Part shown: one piece after another, positions 1 through 6,796 of the stretch
Numbering within the stretch: the first letter of the stretch is position 1
Layout of the letters: each line of letters opens with the position of its first letter
Assembly: GCA_046704385.1 (NCBI GenBank)
Contig: JBJKSB010000032.1
Span: forward strand, 1-7,472
Direction: 5' to 3'
DNA: 7,472 nucleotides
From: GH45 sp046704385
Lineage (GTDB): Bacteria > Bacteroidota > Bacteroidia > Bacteroidales > SZUA-534
Translations under genes and position numbers: made by a program
The notes under the pieces: generated by a model
Told to the model about the DNA's origin: nothing
The model's database searches: none
What the model saw: only the letters and a program-made list of their open reading frames with translations

Positions 1-232
1 GTACATAATTAAATTTTGCCTGTTGTGCTGCAAAGTTTTTTTGTTGAATATGTCCCTCGAATTTATGCTCAATAAACCGGGCTCCGGAACTTTCGCAAAT
101 TTCTTTGGTTTTATCGGTGCTGAAAGAATCGATCACCAGAATTTCATCGGCAATATCTTTAACCGATTCAAGGCACCGGCCAATATTTTTTTCTTCGTTA
201 AAAGTTATAATTACTACCGATAATTCAATCAT
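1..232 (-). CDS. Family 2 glycosyltransferase, WaaE/KdtX-like (3' part outside window)
   Basis: This is the N-terminal 77 residues of a glycosyltransferase that runs off the left edge of the window. The start of a GT-A fold is visible: a first beta strand with SVVIITFNEEKNI (residues 5-17), then a second strand ending in VIDSFSTDKT (33-42), whose D35 is the usual nucleotide-sugar-binding Asp. The GHIQQKNFA segment (60-68) resembles the (A)QKNFA motif of WaaE/KdtX-like LPS core glucosyltransferases, which add sugars to lipopolysaccharide on the cytoplasmic face of the inner membrane. The DXD metal site lies beyond the window. The ATG overlaps the upstream ligase stop codon as ATGA, which indicates translational coupling, and AGGGA sits just before it. 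The family call is firm; the acceptor sugar is unknown. Confidence 0.88.
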   Translation of the reverse strand, partial: MIELSVVIITFNEEKNIGRCLESVKDIADEILVIDSFSTDKTKEICESSGARFIEHKFEGHIQQKNFAAQQAKFNYV

Positions 233-1827
233 TCCCTGAATTTTGAAAATAAAAATATCGTGTAAAAGGCAATATAAAAAGTAACACCTGCCTGAGTTTC
301 AAGGGTGTCTTCGTTGAGCATACTTATTAAAATTATTATAATAAACCCAGATAACAACAGGTTGTTCTTCATATTTTTGTTCTGTATAGCCGGATACAGC
401 ATGCTAAAAACGGCTAAAATAAAGCCAAACACTCCAAAGGTTACAAAAAAAGTCAGAAACTGATTGTGTGCCCGCAGCCTGTTTTTTTCTTTTAAATTCG
501 ACTTAATTTCTTTGTAAGCTTTGTTGTATTCTATGGATAAATCGCCGGTTCCAATTCCAAACCAAAAATTATTTTTAATAATATGAATGGCGGTTTTGCC
601 AAATTCTATTCGCTGTACTATGGATTTGTTATTGGCATCGCCCGATTTTTGGTAACGGTCAATTTCCCAAAGCACATTATACATTTTTACATAAGGGATA
701 AATTTCATTCGGTCGATACAACTGGCATATCCGTCTTCAATCATTTTTACATCTTCCTGATCAAGTGCAAGTAATCCGTCACGATCTCTGGGCAGACCTT
801 TGGAAGCAAGATATCGGATCATAGTGTTTACAATAGGATAACCATTGGCATCTTTTCCGTTGTACGGTACTTTGCTTAGTTCTGGCCAGGTTTCTTTCAG
901 CTCTTTATAACATATTAATATTTTAATATAATGACCGTTTTCCTTGTAAATAGAGGATGGATCGTTATAATATTTATTGCCGTGAGGAGTATATTGAGGA
1001 AGATTTTTCAAATCATAAGTTTCTGAAAAATAAAAATCGTAATAAACTTTCGCTATCACCCCACCGCTAAACAGGATAAATAGTATTATAGAGGCCCATA
1101 TTCCTCGACGGACAATTTGCTGCTGTATTTTTTTGTAATTTTTGGCAAAAACGTAAAACGCAACTATCACAAAAGCTACCCAGCTGGTAATAGATTGCAG
1201 AATTACCAAAAAGATTAAAAACCAAGCCATAAGCAGACAAATGCCAACTATTTTGATGGTAGATAATCCATTAAAGTTTTGGCCGAAATAATATCCGGTT
1301 ATTAACAGGCTTAATAATATCATTAATCCAAAACGGATGTGTGATATAAAAACGGATACAGCCCTGATATCGTAATATTCAATATGATATAAGCCGGTGA
1401 GAACCGCCAGGCTTACTGTAGTTGCTATAAAAACCGATGCAATAAAAATATATAAAACCCATTTTATTTCCTTTTTGCTCAGGGGATTTGATGTTCCTAT
1501 AAATATCGGAAATAAAAGCAAGGGTAATTTAATTTTTAGGTCATGTAGAGCATAATGAAAATCTGAAGTATTTAACAACCATAAAAGATGTAGAAGAGGT
1601 AAAATCAGAAATGCCCAAATTGCTTTATTATTTTTTAGGATTGTAAATTTTTCCTTAAAATTTTGTTCAAAAATCCAGTTTAAACCAATTATGAATTGGG
1701 AAATACTTACGAGAAACGGGGATAAGGGCAGTCCGATAACAAGAATCATTAAGCCCAGTATATAAATCTTTCGATGGAGCGAAAGTTTTGAAAATTCCTG
1801 GTAAAAAACAGTTTGCTTAAGAAGCAT
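229..1827 (-). CDS. O-antigen ligase / Wzy-type polymerase family membrane protein
   Basis: A 532-residue polytopic inner-membrane protein of the O-antigen ligase/polymerase (Wzy_C) family. Members transfer or polymerise lipid-linked glycan on the periplasmic side. About eight hydrophobic segments lie between residues 20 and 261. A large hydrophilic loop follows (about 262-452), and then three more segments (453-480, 488-505, 512-528). The loop ends with QRIEFG (405-410), GIGTGD (424-429) and RAHNQF (452-457), a conserved signature of the family; R165 in ISHIRFG may be a second functional Arg. The long loop carrying YLASKGLPRD (339-348) is, as I recall, typical of Bacteroidota members. The gene starts 9 bases after the PKD/CHU_C gene and overlaps the next glycosyltransferase by 4 bases, so all three are probably one transcript. 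Ligase versus polymerase cannot be settled from sequence alone. Confidence 0.85.
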   Translation of the reverse strand: MLLKQTVFYQEFSKLSLHRKIYILGLMILVIGLPLSPFLVSISQFIIGLNWIFEQNFKEKFTILKNNKAIWAFLILPLLHLLWLLNTSDFHYALHDLKIKLPLLLFPIFIGTSNPLSKKEIKWVLYIFIASVFIATTVSLAVLTGLYHIEYYDIRAVSVFISHIRFGLMILLSLLITGYYFGQNFNGLSTIKIVGICLLMAWFLIFLVILQSITSWVAFVIVAFYVFAKNYKKIQQQIVRRGIWASIILFILFSGGVIAKVYYDFYFSETYDLKNLPQYTPHGNKYYNDPSSIYKENGHYIKILICYKELKETWPELSKVPYNGKDANGYPIVNTMIRYLASKGLPRDRDGLLALDQEDVKMIEDGYASCIDRMKFIPYVKMYNVLWEIDRYQKSGDANNKSIVQRIEFGKTAIHIIKNNFWFGIGTGDLSIEYNKAYKEIKSNLKEKNRLRAHNQFLTFFVTFGVFGFILAVFSMLYPAIQNKNMKNNLLLSGFIIIILISMLNEDTLETQAGVTFYIAFYTIFLFSKFRE

Positions 1828-1836
1828 AGGTGTGTA

Positions 1837-2664
1837 TTAATAGAAAACTGTAATAAAACCCTTTTCCGGTTCATACTTTATATTACCATTTTCTGAATTT
1901 ATAACATAATAATAGGTGCCTGGTTTAACGAGCGAACCATCAGGCATTCTTCCATCCCACATAATTTGTTCGTGGCCGTTACTCCTAAATACAAGATTCC
2001 CCCACCGGCTAAAAATTTCAATGCTAAATAAGCTAATTCCATTGGAAGTAACGATAAAATCATCATTAATATTATCGTTATTTGGGGTAAAAACATTGGG
2101 TACAAAAAAACGGTCACTTATTGCTACCATAGTGGTGGCAGAATCAATACAGCCGGCCTGGTCAGTCACTTTCAGGGAAACAGGGTACGAGCCATTATCG
2201 TTATACTTATAATAAACAACAGGTGATTTTGATACCATTTGATCAGAGCCATCTCCAAAATTCCATGAATAGGTTTCAACCGGATTATAGGTGGTTGAAC
2301 TATCGTGGAAAATCCTGGCATAGCTAGAAAAAATTACTTCGGTTGAATCCACAAAAAAATTCACTTTGGGCAAGGCTGAAATTCGTATTAACTTATTGGC
2401 ACTATAAAAATTGGCACCACTTTTAATAGTCAGCATAACATTATAGCTTCCTGTATCAATAAAAGCATGTGTTGGATTTCGTTCGGTTGAAGTTGTCCCA
2501 TCATCAAAATCCCAACTCCATGATAATACAGACACAACTGATTGATCTGTAAATTGCAAGGCTGAATTTTGACATAAATTACCCGATGTTGAAAATGCAG
2601 CCTGCGAAAAGGTTTTCAGTGAAACCATTACACATAATAATGCAATTAGGTAATATATCTTCAT
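1837..2664 (-). CDS. Small secreted PKD-domain protein with T9SS type B (CHU_C) sorting domain
   Basis: A 275-residue exported protein, probably released or displayed by the type IX secretion system. Residues 1-21 form a Sec signal peptide (short basic start, hydrophobic core, likely cleavage near FSQ-A-A). PKD domain one (about 30-96) carries SWDFDDG at 50-56. PKD domain two (about 98-183) carries SWNFGDG at 133-139. The C-terminus (about 188-274) is a gliding-motility-associated CHU_C domain with NVFTPNNDNINDDF (190-203), FSRWGNLVF (218-226), WDG (236-238) and a final GFITVFY. PKD folds are beta-sandwich modules for protein or carbohydrate contacts. There is no catalytic domain, so the role is probably structural or adhesive. 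The ATG at 2664 is preferred over a TTG one codon upstream. It leads the ligase-glycosyltransferase operon and has its own candidate promoter. Confidence 0.88.
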   Translation of the reverse strand: MKIYYLIALLCVMVSLKTFSQAAFSTSGNLCQNSALQFTDQSVVSVLSWSWDFDDGTTSTERNPTHAFIDTGSYNVMLTIKSGANFYSANKLIRISALPKVNFFVDSTEVIFSSYARIFHDSSTTYNPVETYSWNFGDGSDQMVSKSPVVYYKYNDNGSYPVSLKVTDQAGCIDSATTMVAISDRFFVPNVFTPNNDNINDDFIVTSNGISLFSIEIFSRWGNLVFRSNGHEQIMWDGRMPDGSLVKPGTYYYVINSENGNIKYEPEKGFITVFY

Positions 2665-2704
2665 CAATTACAAGTTGAATTGTCGGGAATTTTTCTTGCC
2701 CATA

Positions 2705-2732
2705 CAAACATAAAAAATAATTGTATTCCAAA
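2705..2732 (-). promoter_or_regulatory. Candidate Bacteroidota promoter for the PKD/CHU_C-ligase-glycosyltransferase operon
   Basis: Read on the minus strand, TATGTTTG (2712 down to 2705) matches all six fixed bases of the Bacteroidota -7 consensus TAnnTTTG. A TTTG (2732 to 2729) lies upstream with a 16-base spacer, slightly shorter than the usual 17-23. Transcription would begin near 2698, leaving a leader of about 30 bases before the ATG at 2664. The site falls in the 92-base gap after the EEP stop codon, where a separate promoter is plausible. Short AT-rich motifs arise by chance, so this remains a candidate. Confidence 0.45.
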
Positions 2733-2756
2733 AATAAGAATTATTAATAATATTAT

Positions 2757-3884
2757 TTATCGAAGAGAATATTCACCTGTTATCGGGAAGTGGTCGGAAT
2801 AATTTGATCGAATGGTTTTAAAAGTATGACAGGCAATCCGGTTTTGATACAAAATGTAATCGATACGCAGCGGAGGAAAAAATCGGGTATAGGTCCCACC
2901 CATACCAAACTTGTGAAACAAAAAACTATCGTTCATGATGCTGGCAATGCGATGATAAGTATACGACGAAGGTGTATCATTAAAATCACCACATACCATT
3001 ACCGGATAGGGTGATTTTTCAATTTCGTTGTAAATAATCCGGGCTTGCTGTGCTCTTTGTTTTGCGGCTTTTAAAATCCTGCCTCTTAATCCGTTGAACT
3101 GTTTACGATGTTTTTGATCGGAAAGTACAGAAATACTGTCAATTAATTGATAATCCTGTGCCAGAAAGCGAACCGATTCAAGATGGCAATTGATAACCCG
3201 CAGGGTATCGTCATCAATTTTAATATCGGATAAAATGGCCAGGTTTTTCGAATCATTAAAAGGTATAAGTTCTTTATTAACTATTGGAAAGCTGCTGTAA
3301 GTGGCAATTCCGAAGTTATTTCCGGATTTGAGTTTAACGTTAAGGTACAAGTGAGAATAATGGAAATTTTGGTTTTGGATTAGTGAATCGTGTATATGAA
3401 AATCTGATCCTGAACTGGTAAAATATTCCTGAAAGCATGCAATATCGGGATGAATGGTTCGTACCTGTTGAAATATTTTATCCTGAGTGGCTTTATTATG
3501 CGACCAGTTATAAAGATCAAAAACTCGGACATTATAGGAAAGCACTCTGAATTTATTATGGGCTGAGGTTTTATCATGTTTTGGGAAAAACCTATAGGTA
3601 TCATTTATTATCGGTAAAGACAAAATGATGATTACCAGCGAAATAAATAAATTTTTATTGCGCAATAATCCCCAGAAAATCAAAAATGCAAAATTAAACC
3701 ACAAAAAGTAAGGAAATAGCAATCCAAAAAGCACTAAAACTGAAATATCAAGCGGTGAAATTATGGAGGCCAGATTACTTAATATCAACAAAAAAGCAAG
3801 TAATATATTAATATTAAGGGCCATTCTTTTAAATACCTGGTTAATGAATGACTTATTATCAGTTTTTTCTCTTTTACTTCTCAT
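2757..3884 (-). CDS. Membrane-anchored endonuclease/exonuclease/phosphatase (EEP) family protein
   Basis: A 375-residue protein with an N-terminal membrane anchor and a C-terminal EEP (DNase I-like) metallohydrolase domain. Residues about 22-95 hold three hydrophobic segments. The catalytic domain runs from about 112 to the end and shows every hallmark: N118 in SYNVR, E153 in CFQEY, H234 in INCHLES, D300 and N302 in CGDFNDTPSS, D342 in RIDYILY, and D364-H365 in SDHFPI. The enzyme should be an active Mg-dependent phosphodiesterase or phosphomonoesterase. The substrate (nucleic acid, phospholipid or sugar phosphate) is not predictable. The ATG at 3884 was chosen over an in-frame GTG at 3896. 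In other Bacteroidota this family often follows mutL and two rhomboids. Here an opposite-strand glycosyltransferase intervenes and the gene appears to have its own promoter. Confidence 0.88.
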   Translation of the reverse strand: MRSKREKTDNKSFINQVFKRMALNINILLAFLLILSNLASIISPLDISVLVLFGLLFPYFLWFNFAFLIFWGLLRNKNLFISLVIIILSLPIINDTYRFFPKHDKTSAHNKFRVLSYNVRVFDLYNWSHNKATQDKIFQQVRTIHPDIACFQEYFTSSGSDFHIHDSLIQNQNFHYSHLYLNVKLKSGNNFGIATYSSFPIVNKELIPFNDSKNLAILSDIKIDDDTLRVINCHLESVRFLAQDYQLIDSISVLSDQKHRKQFNGLRGRILKAAKQRAQQARIIYNEIEKSPYPVMVCGDFNDTPSSYTYHRIASIMNDSFLFHKFGMGGTYTRFFPPLRIDYILYQNRIACHTFKTIRSNYSDHFPITGEYSLR

Positions 3885-4112
3885 AATAAATTTCACTTCA
3901 TTTTCGGGCGGAGTATAATAAAAACAGTTTTCTAACTTAGGCTTTGTGTTTGGACAAATAAGTGTTACAAAGGTATAACTAAATTTAAAAATTGTAAATC
4001 AGGGTAAGGTAATTGGGCAAATAATTGAATCGAGCATCAAAATACAGGTAAAAAGCATTTAAAACGATATTCTTTAGTAATATTGCATTCAGTAAAACAA
4101 TCATACTCAGAC
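3885..4112. other. Divergent intergenic region between the EEP and glycosyltransferase genes
   Basis: About 228 AT-rich bases lie between the start codons of two divergently transcribed genes. The leftward promoter candidate at 3968-3998 is the only clear motif. On the plus strand I find no full TTTG/TAnnTTTG pair; TAATATTG at 4078-4085 misses the consensus at one fixed base and has a poorly spaced TTTA upstream at 4058-4061. There is no small reading frame, RNA gene, riboswitch or repeat that I can support. Confidence 0.6.
3968..3998 (-). promoter_or_regulatory. Candidate Bacteroidota promoter for the EEP gene
   Basis: On the minus strand, TACCTTTG (3975 down to 3968) fits the -7 consensus TAnnTTTG at all fixed bases. 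TTTA (3998 to 3995), one base off the -33 TTTG, is 19 bases upstream, which is standard spacing. The predicted start near 3961 gives a leader of about 75 bases before the ATG at 3884. It lies in the divergent region, as expected if the EEP gene no longer receives transcription from the rhomboid side. Confidence 0.5.
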
Positions 4113-5000
4113 ATGCAGGAAATAATTAAATTCACAGCCGGAGCAAATTCAAATTATAAATTTTCTATTGTAATACCCAGCTGGAATAATCTTGAATATT
4201 TGAAGTTGTGTGTGGGGTCCATCCGGAAGAATTCACATTTTAAGCATCAGATAATAATTCATGTAAATGAAGGGACAGACGGCACCCTGGAGTGGGTAAA
4301 AGAAAATAAGCTGGACTATTCGTACAGTAAAAAAAATATGGGTATTTGTTATCCTCTGAATTTAGCCCGTACCTTGCTGCAAACCGATTATTATTTATAT
4401 ATGAATGATGATATGTATGTTTGCCCAAATTGGGATATGGAACTTTGGAAGGCAATAGATAAGAGGGATAATACAATGCTTTTTTACTCGGCTACCATGA
4501 TTGAACCTGAAAAATCGGGAAATAACTGTGTGGTAAGCCCATACAATTTTGGTCGCGATTCAGATACTTTTGATGAAGAAAAACTCTTAAAAGAATACCA
4601 GAATTTAATAATTGAAGACTGGTCGGGGGCTACCTGGCCTCCGAATATAATTCATAAAGATTTGTGGGATTTGGTAGGCGGATATAGTGTGGAATTTTCG
4701 CCAGGAATGAATTCAGACCCTGATTTTTCAAAGAAATTGTGGGAAGCGGGAGTTCGTGATTTTAAAGGTATTGGCACCAGTTTGGTTTATCATTTTATGT
4801 CGAAAAGTACTGGCCGGATAGAGAAAAATAATGGGAGCAAACAGTTTTTATTAAAATGGGGCCTGACCTCGGCAACTTTTACCAATGAAGTGCTTCGCAG
4901 AGGAAAACCAGCTCTTGATGAACTTACCGAACCTAATTCAGCTTCGTACAAAAGGCAATTATTAAAAAGCCGGATAAAAAGGTTTTTTATAATGAGATAG
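4113..5000 (+). CDS. Family 2 glycosyltransferase (GT-A fold)
   Basis: A 295-residue, probably cytoplasmic, inverting glycosyltransferase. The nucleotide-sugar-binding half begins with FSIVIPSWNNLEYLKLCVGS (17-36), followed by IIIHVNEGTDGT (47-58). The metal-binding DXD equivalent is YLYMNDDMYV (94-103, D99-D100). The acceptor half contains WSGATWPPNIIHKDLW (170-185), PGMNSDPDFSKKLWEAG (197-213), with acidic residues where the catalytic base would sit, and VYHF (225-228), a likely metal-ligand His. The tail (about 260-295) is basic. I start it at ATG 4113; a TTG 30 bases upstream is in frame but is less usual. It is the only plus-strand gene here, diverging from the EEP gene and converging on a rhomboid gene with one base between stops. 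Donor and acceptor are unknown; a role in surface glycan synthesis is inferred from family and neighbours. Confidence 0.87.
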   Translation: MQEIIKFTAGANSNYKFSIVIPSWNNLEYLKLCVGSIRKNSHFKHQIIIHVNEGTDGTLEWVKENKLDYSYSKKNMGICYPLNLARTLLQTDYYLYMNDDMYVCPNWDMELWKAIDKRDNTMLFYSATMIEPEKSGNNCVVSPYNFGRDSDTFDEEKLLKEYQNLIIEDWSGATWPPNIIHKDLWDLVGGYSVEFSPGMNSDPDFSKKLWEAGVRDFKGIGTSLVYHFMSKSTGRIEKNNGSKQFLLKWGLTSATFTNEVLRRGKPALDELTEPNSASYKRQLLKSRIKRFFIMR

Positions 5001-5001
5001 A

Positions 5002-5895
5002 TTAATTATTCCTGCTCTGTTTAAAAAGTATTTCTTTTTCGCTCTTGCTTAAACTTTCATAACCCGATTTTGCAATTTTCTCCAATATTTTATCAATATC
5101 TTTTTGCTCGGCATTCTTACGCTTGTTGTAATCAATATCAGTTTCACCTCGCTTATAAGTAACCTTTAAATTGCTTTTGGGTTTAAACCAGTTGGCAATT
5201 GAATCAAGCGTTTTACTAAATCCTTTGGAAATATCTTTTCCTTTCCTAAACTGCCTTATATAAAGGTACCCAAACAAGGCTCCACCAAGATGGGCAATAT
5301 GGCCACCGGCATTACCATCCATCATGGTGGTCATGTCGAGAATAATGGAAAAAAGGGCAATGTACTTTAGTTTTACCGGCCCCAGAAACATTAAATAAAT
5401 GGTATAGTTGGGAACATATACAGCCGTGGCTACTACAATGGCCAAAACTGCAGCCGAAGCTCCAAGAGCGATTGAGACCGGAGCAACCTGGCTAAAAGCC
5501 GGGAAAATATTGAAGGCCAGAATATAAAGGAAGGCTCCTGAAAGACCCCCTAACAAATAAACATTTAAAAGTTGTTTGCCGGTTAAATATTCAAGAAAAA
5601 TTTTTCCTAACCAATACAGCCACAATAAATTAAACAAGATGTGTAAAAATCCTTCATGAAGAAACATATAGGTGAAAATGGTCCAGGGTCTGTGAATCAA
5701 CTGGGTTATATCGGCAGGAACGGCCAGCCATTGCACCAGTAAATTTGGTGAATCAACAGAAAAAAGACCCAGAAAAACACCAAATATTTTCACCACTATA
5801 AATACTCCCAGGTTTATATAAATCAACCGGGTAAGCATACTACCCTGCTTGAAAGTCTCTTTTAATTCATCTATAATTCCTGTTCGTTGCATCAT
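5002..5895 (-). CDS. Rhomboid family intramembrane serine protease with DUF6576-like C-terminal tail
   Basis: A 297-residue membrane protease that would cut transmembrane helices of substrate proteins. About six transmembrane segments fill residues 22-215. The rhomboid signatures are present: FLHEGFLHILFN (78-89) with the H85/N89 oxyanion pair, GASAAV (145-150) with nucleophile S147, and GGHIAHLGGALFG (197-209) with catalytic H202. The Gly after the serine in the common GxSG form is Ala here. A cytosolic tail of about 80 residues ends in DIDKILEKIAKSGYESLSKS (268-287), which I recognise as the DUF6576 type found on Bacteroidota rhomboids. Two ATG codons stand in tandem at 5895 and 5892, and either may be used. 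It follows the first rhomboid by 11 bases, so the two are very likely co-transcribed and may work together. Confidence 0.92.
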   Translation of the reverse strand: MMQRTGIIDELKETFKQGSMLTRLIYINLGVFIVVKIFGVFLGLFSVDSPNLLVQWLAVPADITQLIHRPWTIFTYMFLHEGFLHILFNLLWLYWLGKIFLEYLTGKQLLNVYLLGGLSGAFLYILAFNIFPAFSQVAPVSIALGASAAVLAIVVATAVYVPNYTIYLMFLGPVKLKYIALFSIILDMTTMMDGNAGGHIAHLGGALFGYLYIRQFRKGKDISKGFSKTLDSIANWFKPKSNLKVTYKRGETDIDYNKRKNAEQKDIDKILEKIAKSGYESLSKSEKEILFKQSRNN

Positions 5896-5906
5896 GGTAT
5901 TAAAAA

Positions 5907-6737
5907 TTAAAATTGTTGATAATTGCCAATACCCCGTTTATTCCAGTATTTAATTAAAATATAGCCAAAAGCCATTCCACCGAGGTGGGCAAGGTGCGCC
6001 ACATTATCACCCTGTTGAGGGAGTACGGCTGCAAAAAATTCGATACCACCATAGATTATAACCAGATATTTAGCTTTGATAGGTATGGGGGGAAATAACA
6101 GCATTAATTGTGTATTAGGGAATAACATTCCAAAAGCCAGTAAAACCCCAAAAACGGCACCTGATGCACCCAGGGTTGGAATGTTAAGTTTTAGTTGGTA
6201 AACCTGATTAACATAGTCAATAGCCTGGTTTATATAGGCTGTATTTTTCGGGTGGGTACTAAATTCTGAAATAAAATCTGCCAATTGTGTTTTTACTTCA
6301 GGAAAATTATGGTTTATAAACGAGAGGAATAAATCAGGTGAAGGGGTGTTAGTAAAGGCAGTAATATCAGAATGAAGATGTTGCAGGCTTAAATAATTAA
6401 TGAAACTATAAAATGCTGCTGCTCCGATTCCGGTAACAAAGTAAAATATCAAAAACCGTTTTGGTCCCCAAACAATTTCGAGCATGCGGCCAAAAATAAC
6501 CAGGGCAAACATATTAAAAAAGATATGCGCCACACCGCCGTGCATAAACATGTAGGTTACAAACTGAAAAGGTTTAAAATCGGGTGATCCAATATTGTGT
6601 AACGCCAGTAATCCTGTTAAATCAATACCCAATTTAGGAGATATATAATCAAATAAAAAAACAATGATATTAATAATCAACAGGTTTTTAATTACAGGAG
6701 GCAGATTGCCAAAAATGGGTGCTCGGTACGATTGCAT
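5907..6737 (-). CDS. Rhomboid family intramembrane serine protease with long internal loop
   Basis: A 276-residue intramembrane serine protease of the inner membrane. Transmembrane segment one is at about 17-33. The HxxxN motif (H71, N75) is in FMHGGVAHIFFN. The nucleophile S192 is in TLGASGAVFG (188-197). The catalytic H251 is in VAHLAHLGGMAFG (246-258). All the residues expected of an active enzyme are there. A hydrophilic insert of about 70 residues (roughly 117-187, with several Asn, Gln and charged residues) separates the early helices from the catalytic-serine helix and probably forms an exposed domain. Unlike its neighbour, it has no C-terminal extension. It lies 59 bases after the mutL stop with no TAnnTTTG site in the gap, so it is probably read from the mutL transcript. 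Its substrate is unknown. Confidence 0.92.
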   Translation of the reverse strand: MQSYRAPIFGNLPPVIKNLLIINIIVFLFDYISPKLGIDLTGLLALHNIGSPDFKPFQFVTYMFMHGGVAHIFFNMFALVIFGRMLEIVWGPKRFLIFYFVTGIGAAAFYSFINYLSLQHLHSDITAFTNTPSPDLFLSFINHNFPEVKTQLADFISEFSTHPKNTAYINQAIDYVNQVYQLKLNIPTLGASGAVFGVLLAFGMLFPNTQLMLLFPPIPIKAKYLVIIYGGIEFFAAVLPQQGDNVAHLAHLGGMAFGYILIKYWNKRGIGNYQQF

Positions 6738-6796
6738 AAGTATTTATTTTGTACTGTTTCTTTTAATCAATTTAATATTTTAATCTGATAACCAGG

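Noticed and set aside
23..223. Plus-strand open frame of 66 codons at the left edge
   Set aside because: It lies antisense to the recognisable glycosyltransferase N-terminus and its translation shows no known domain.
1916..2212. Plus-strand open frame of 98 codons
   Set aside because: It lies antisense to the CHU_C and second PKD domains, whose motifs are well conserved on the minus strand; it is a shadow frame.
2716..2745. AATAATT/AATTATT inverted repeat after the EEP gene as a terminator
   Set aside because: The stem is entirely A-T with a 16-base loop and coincides with the promoter candidate; chance pairing in AT-rich DNA is likely.
4078..4085. TAATATTG as a -7 promoter element for the plus-strand glycosyltransferase
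   Set aside because: One fixed base is off consensus and the only upstream TTTA is 16 bases away, so the support is too weak in AT-rich DNA. If real, it would favour the ATG at 4113 over the TTG at 4083.
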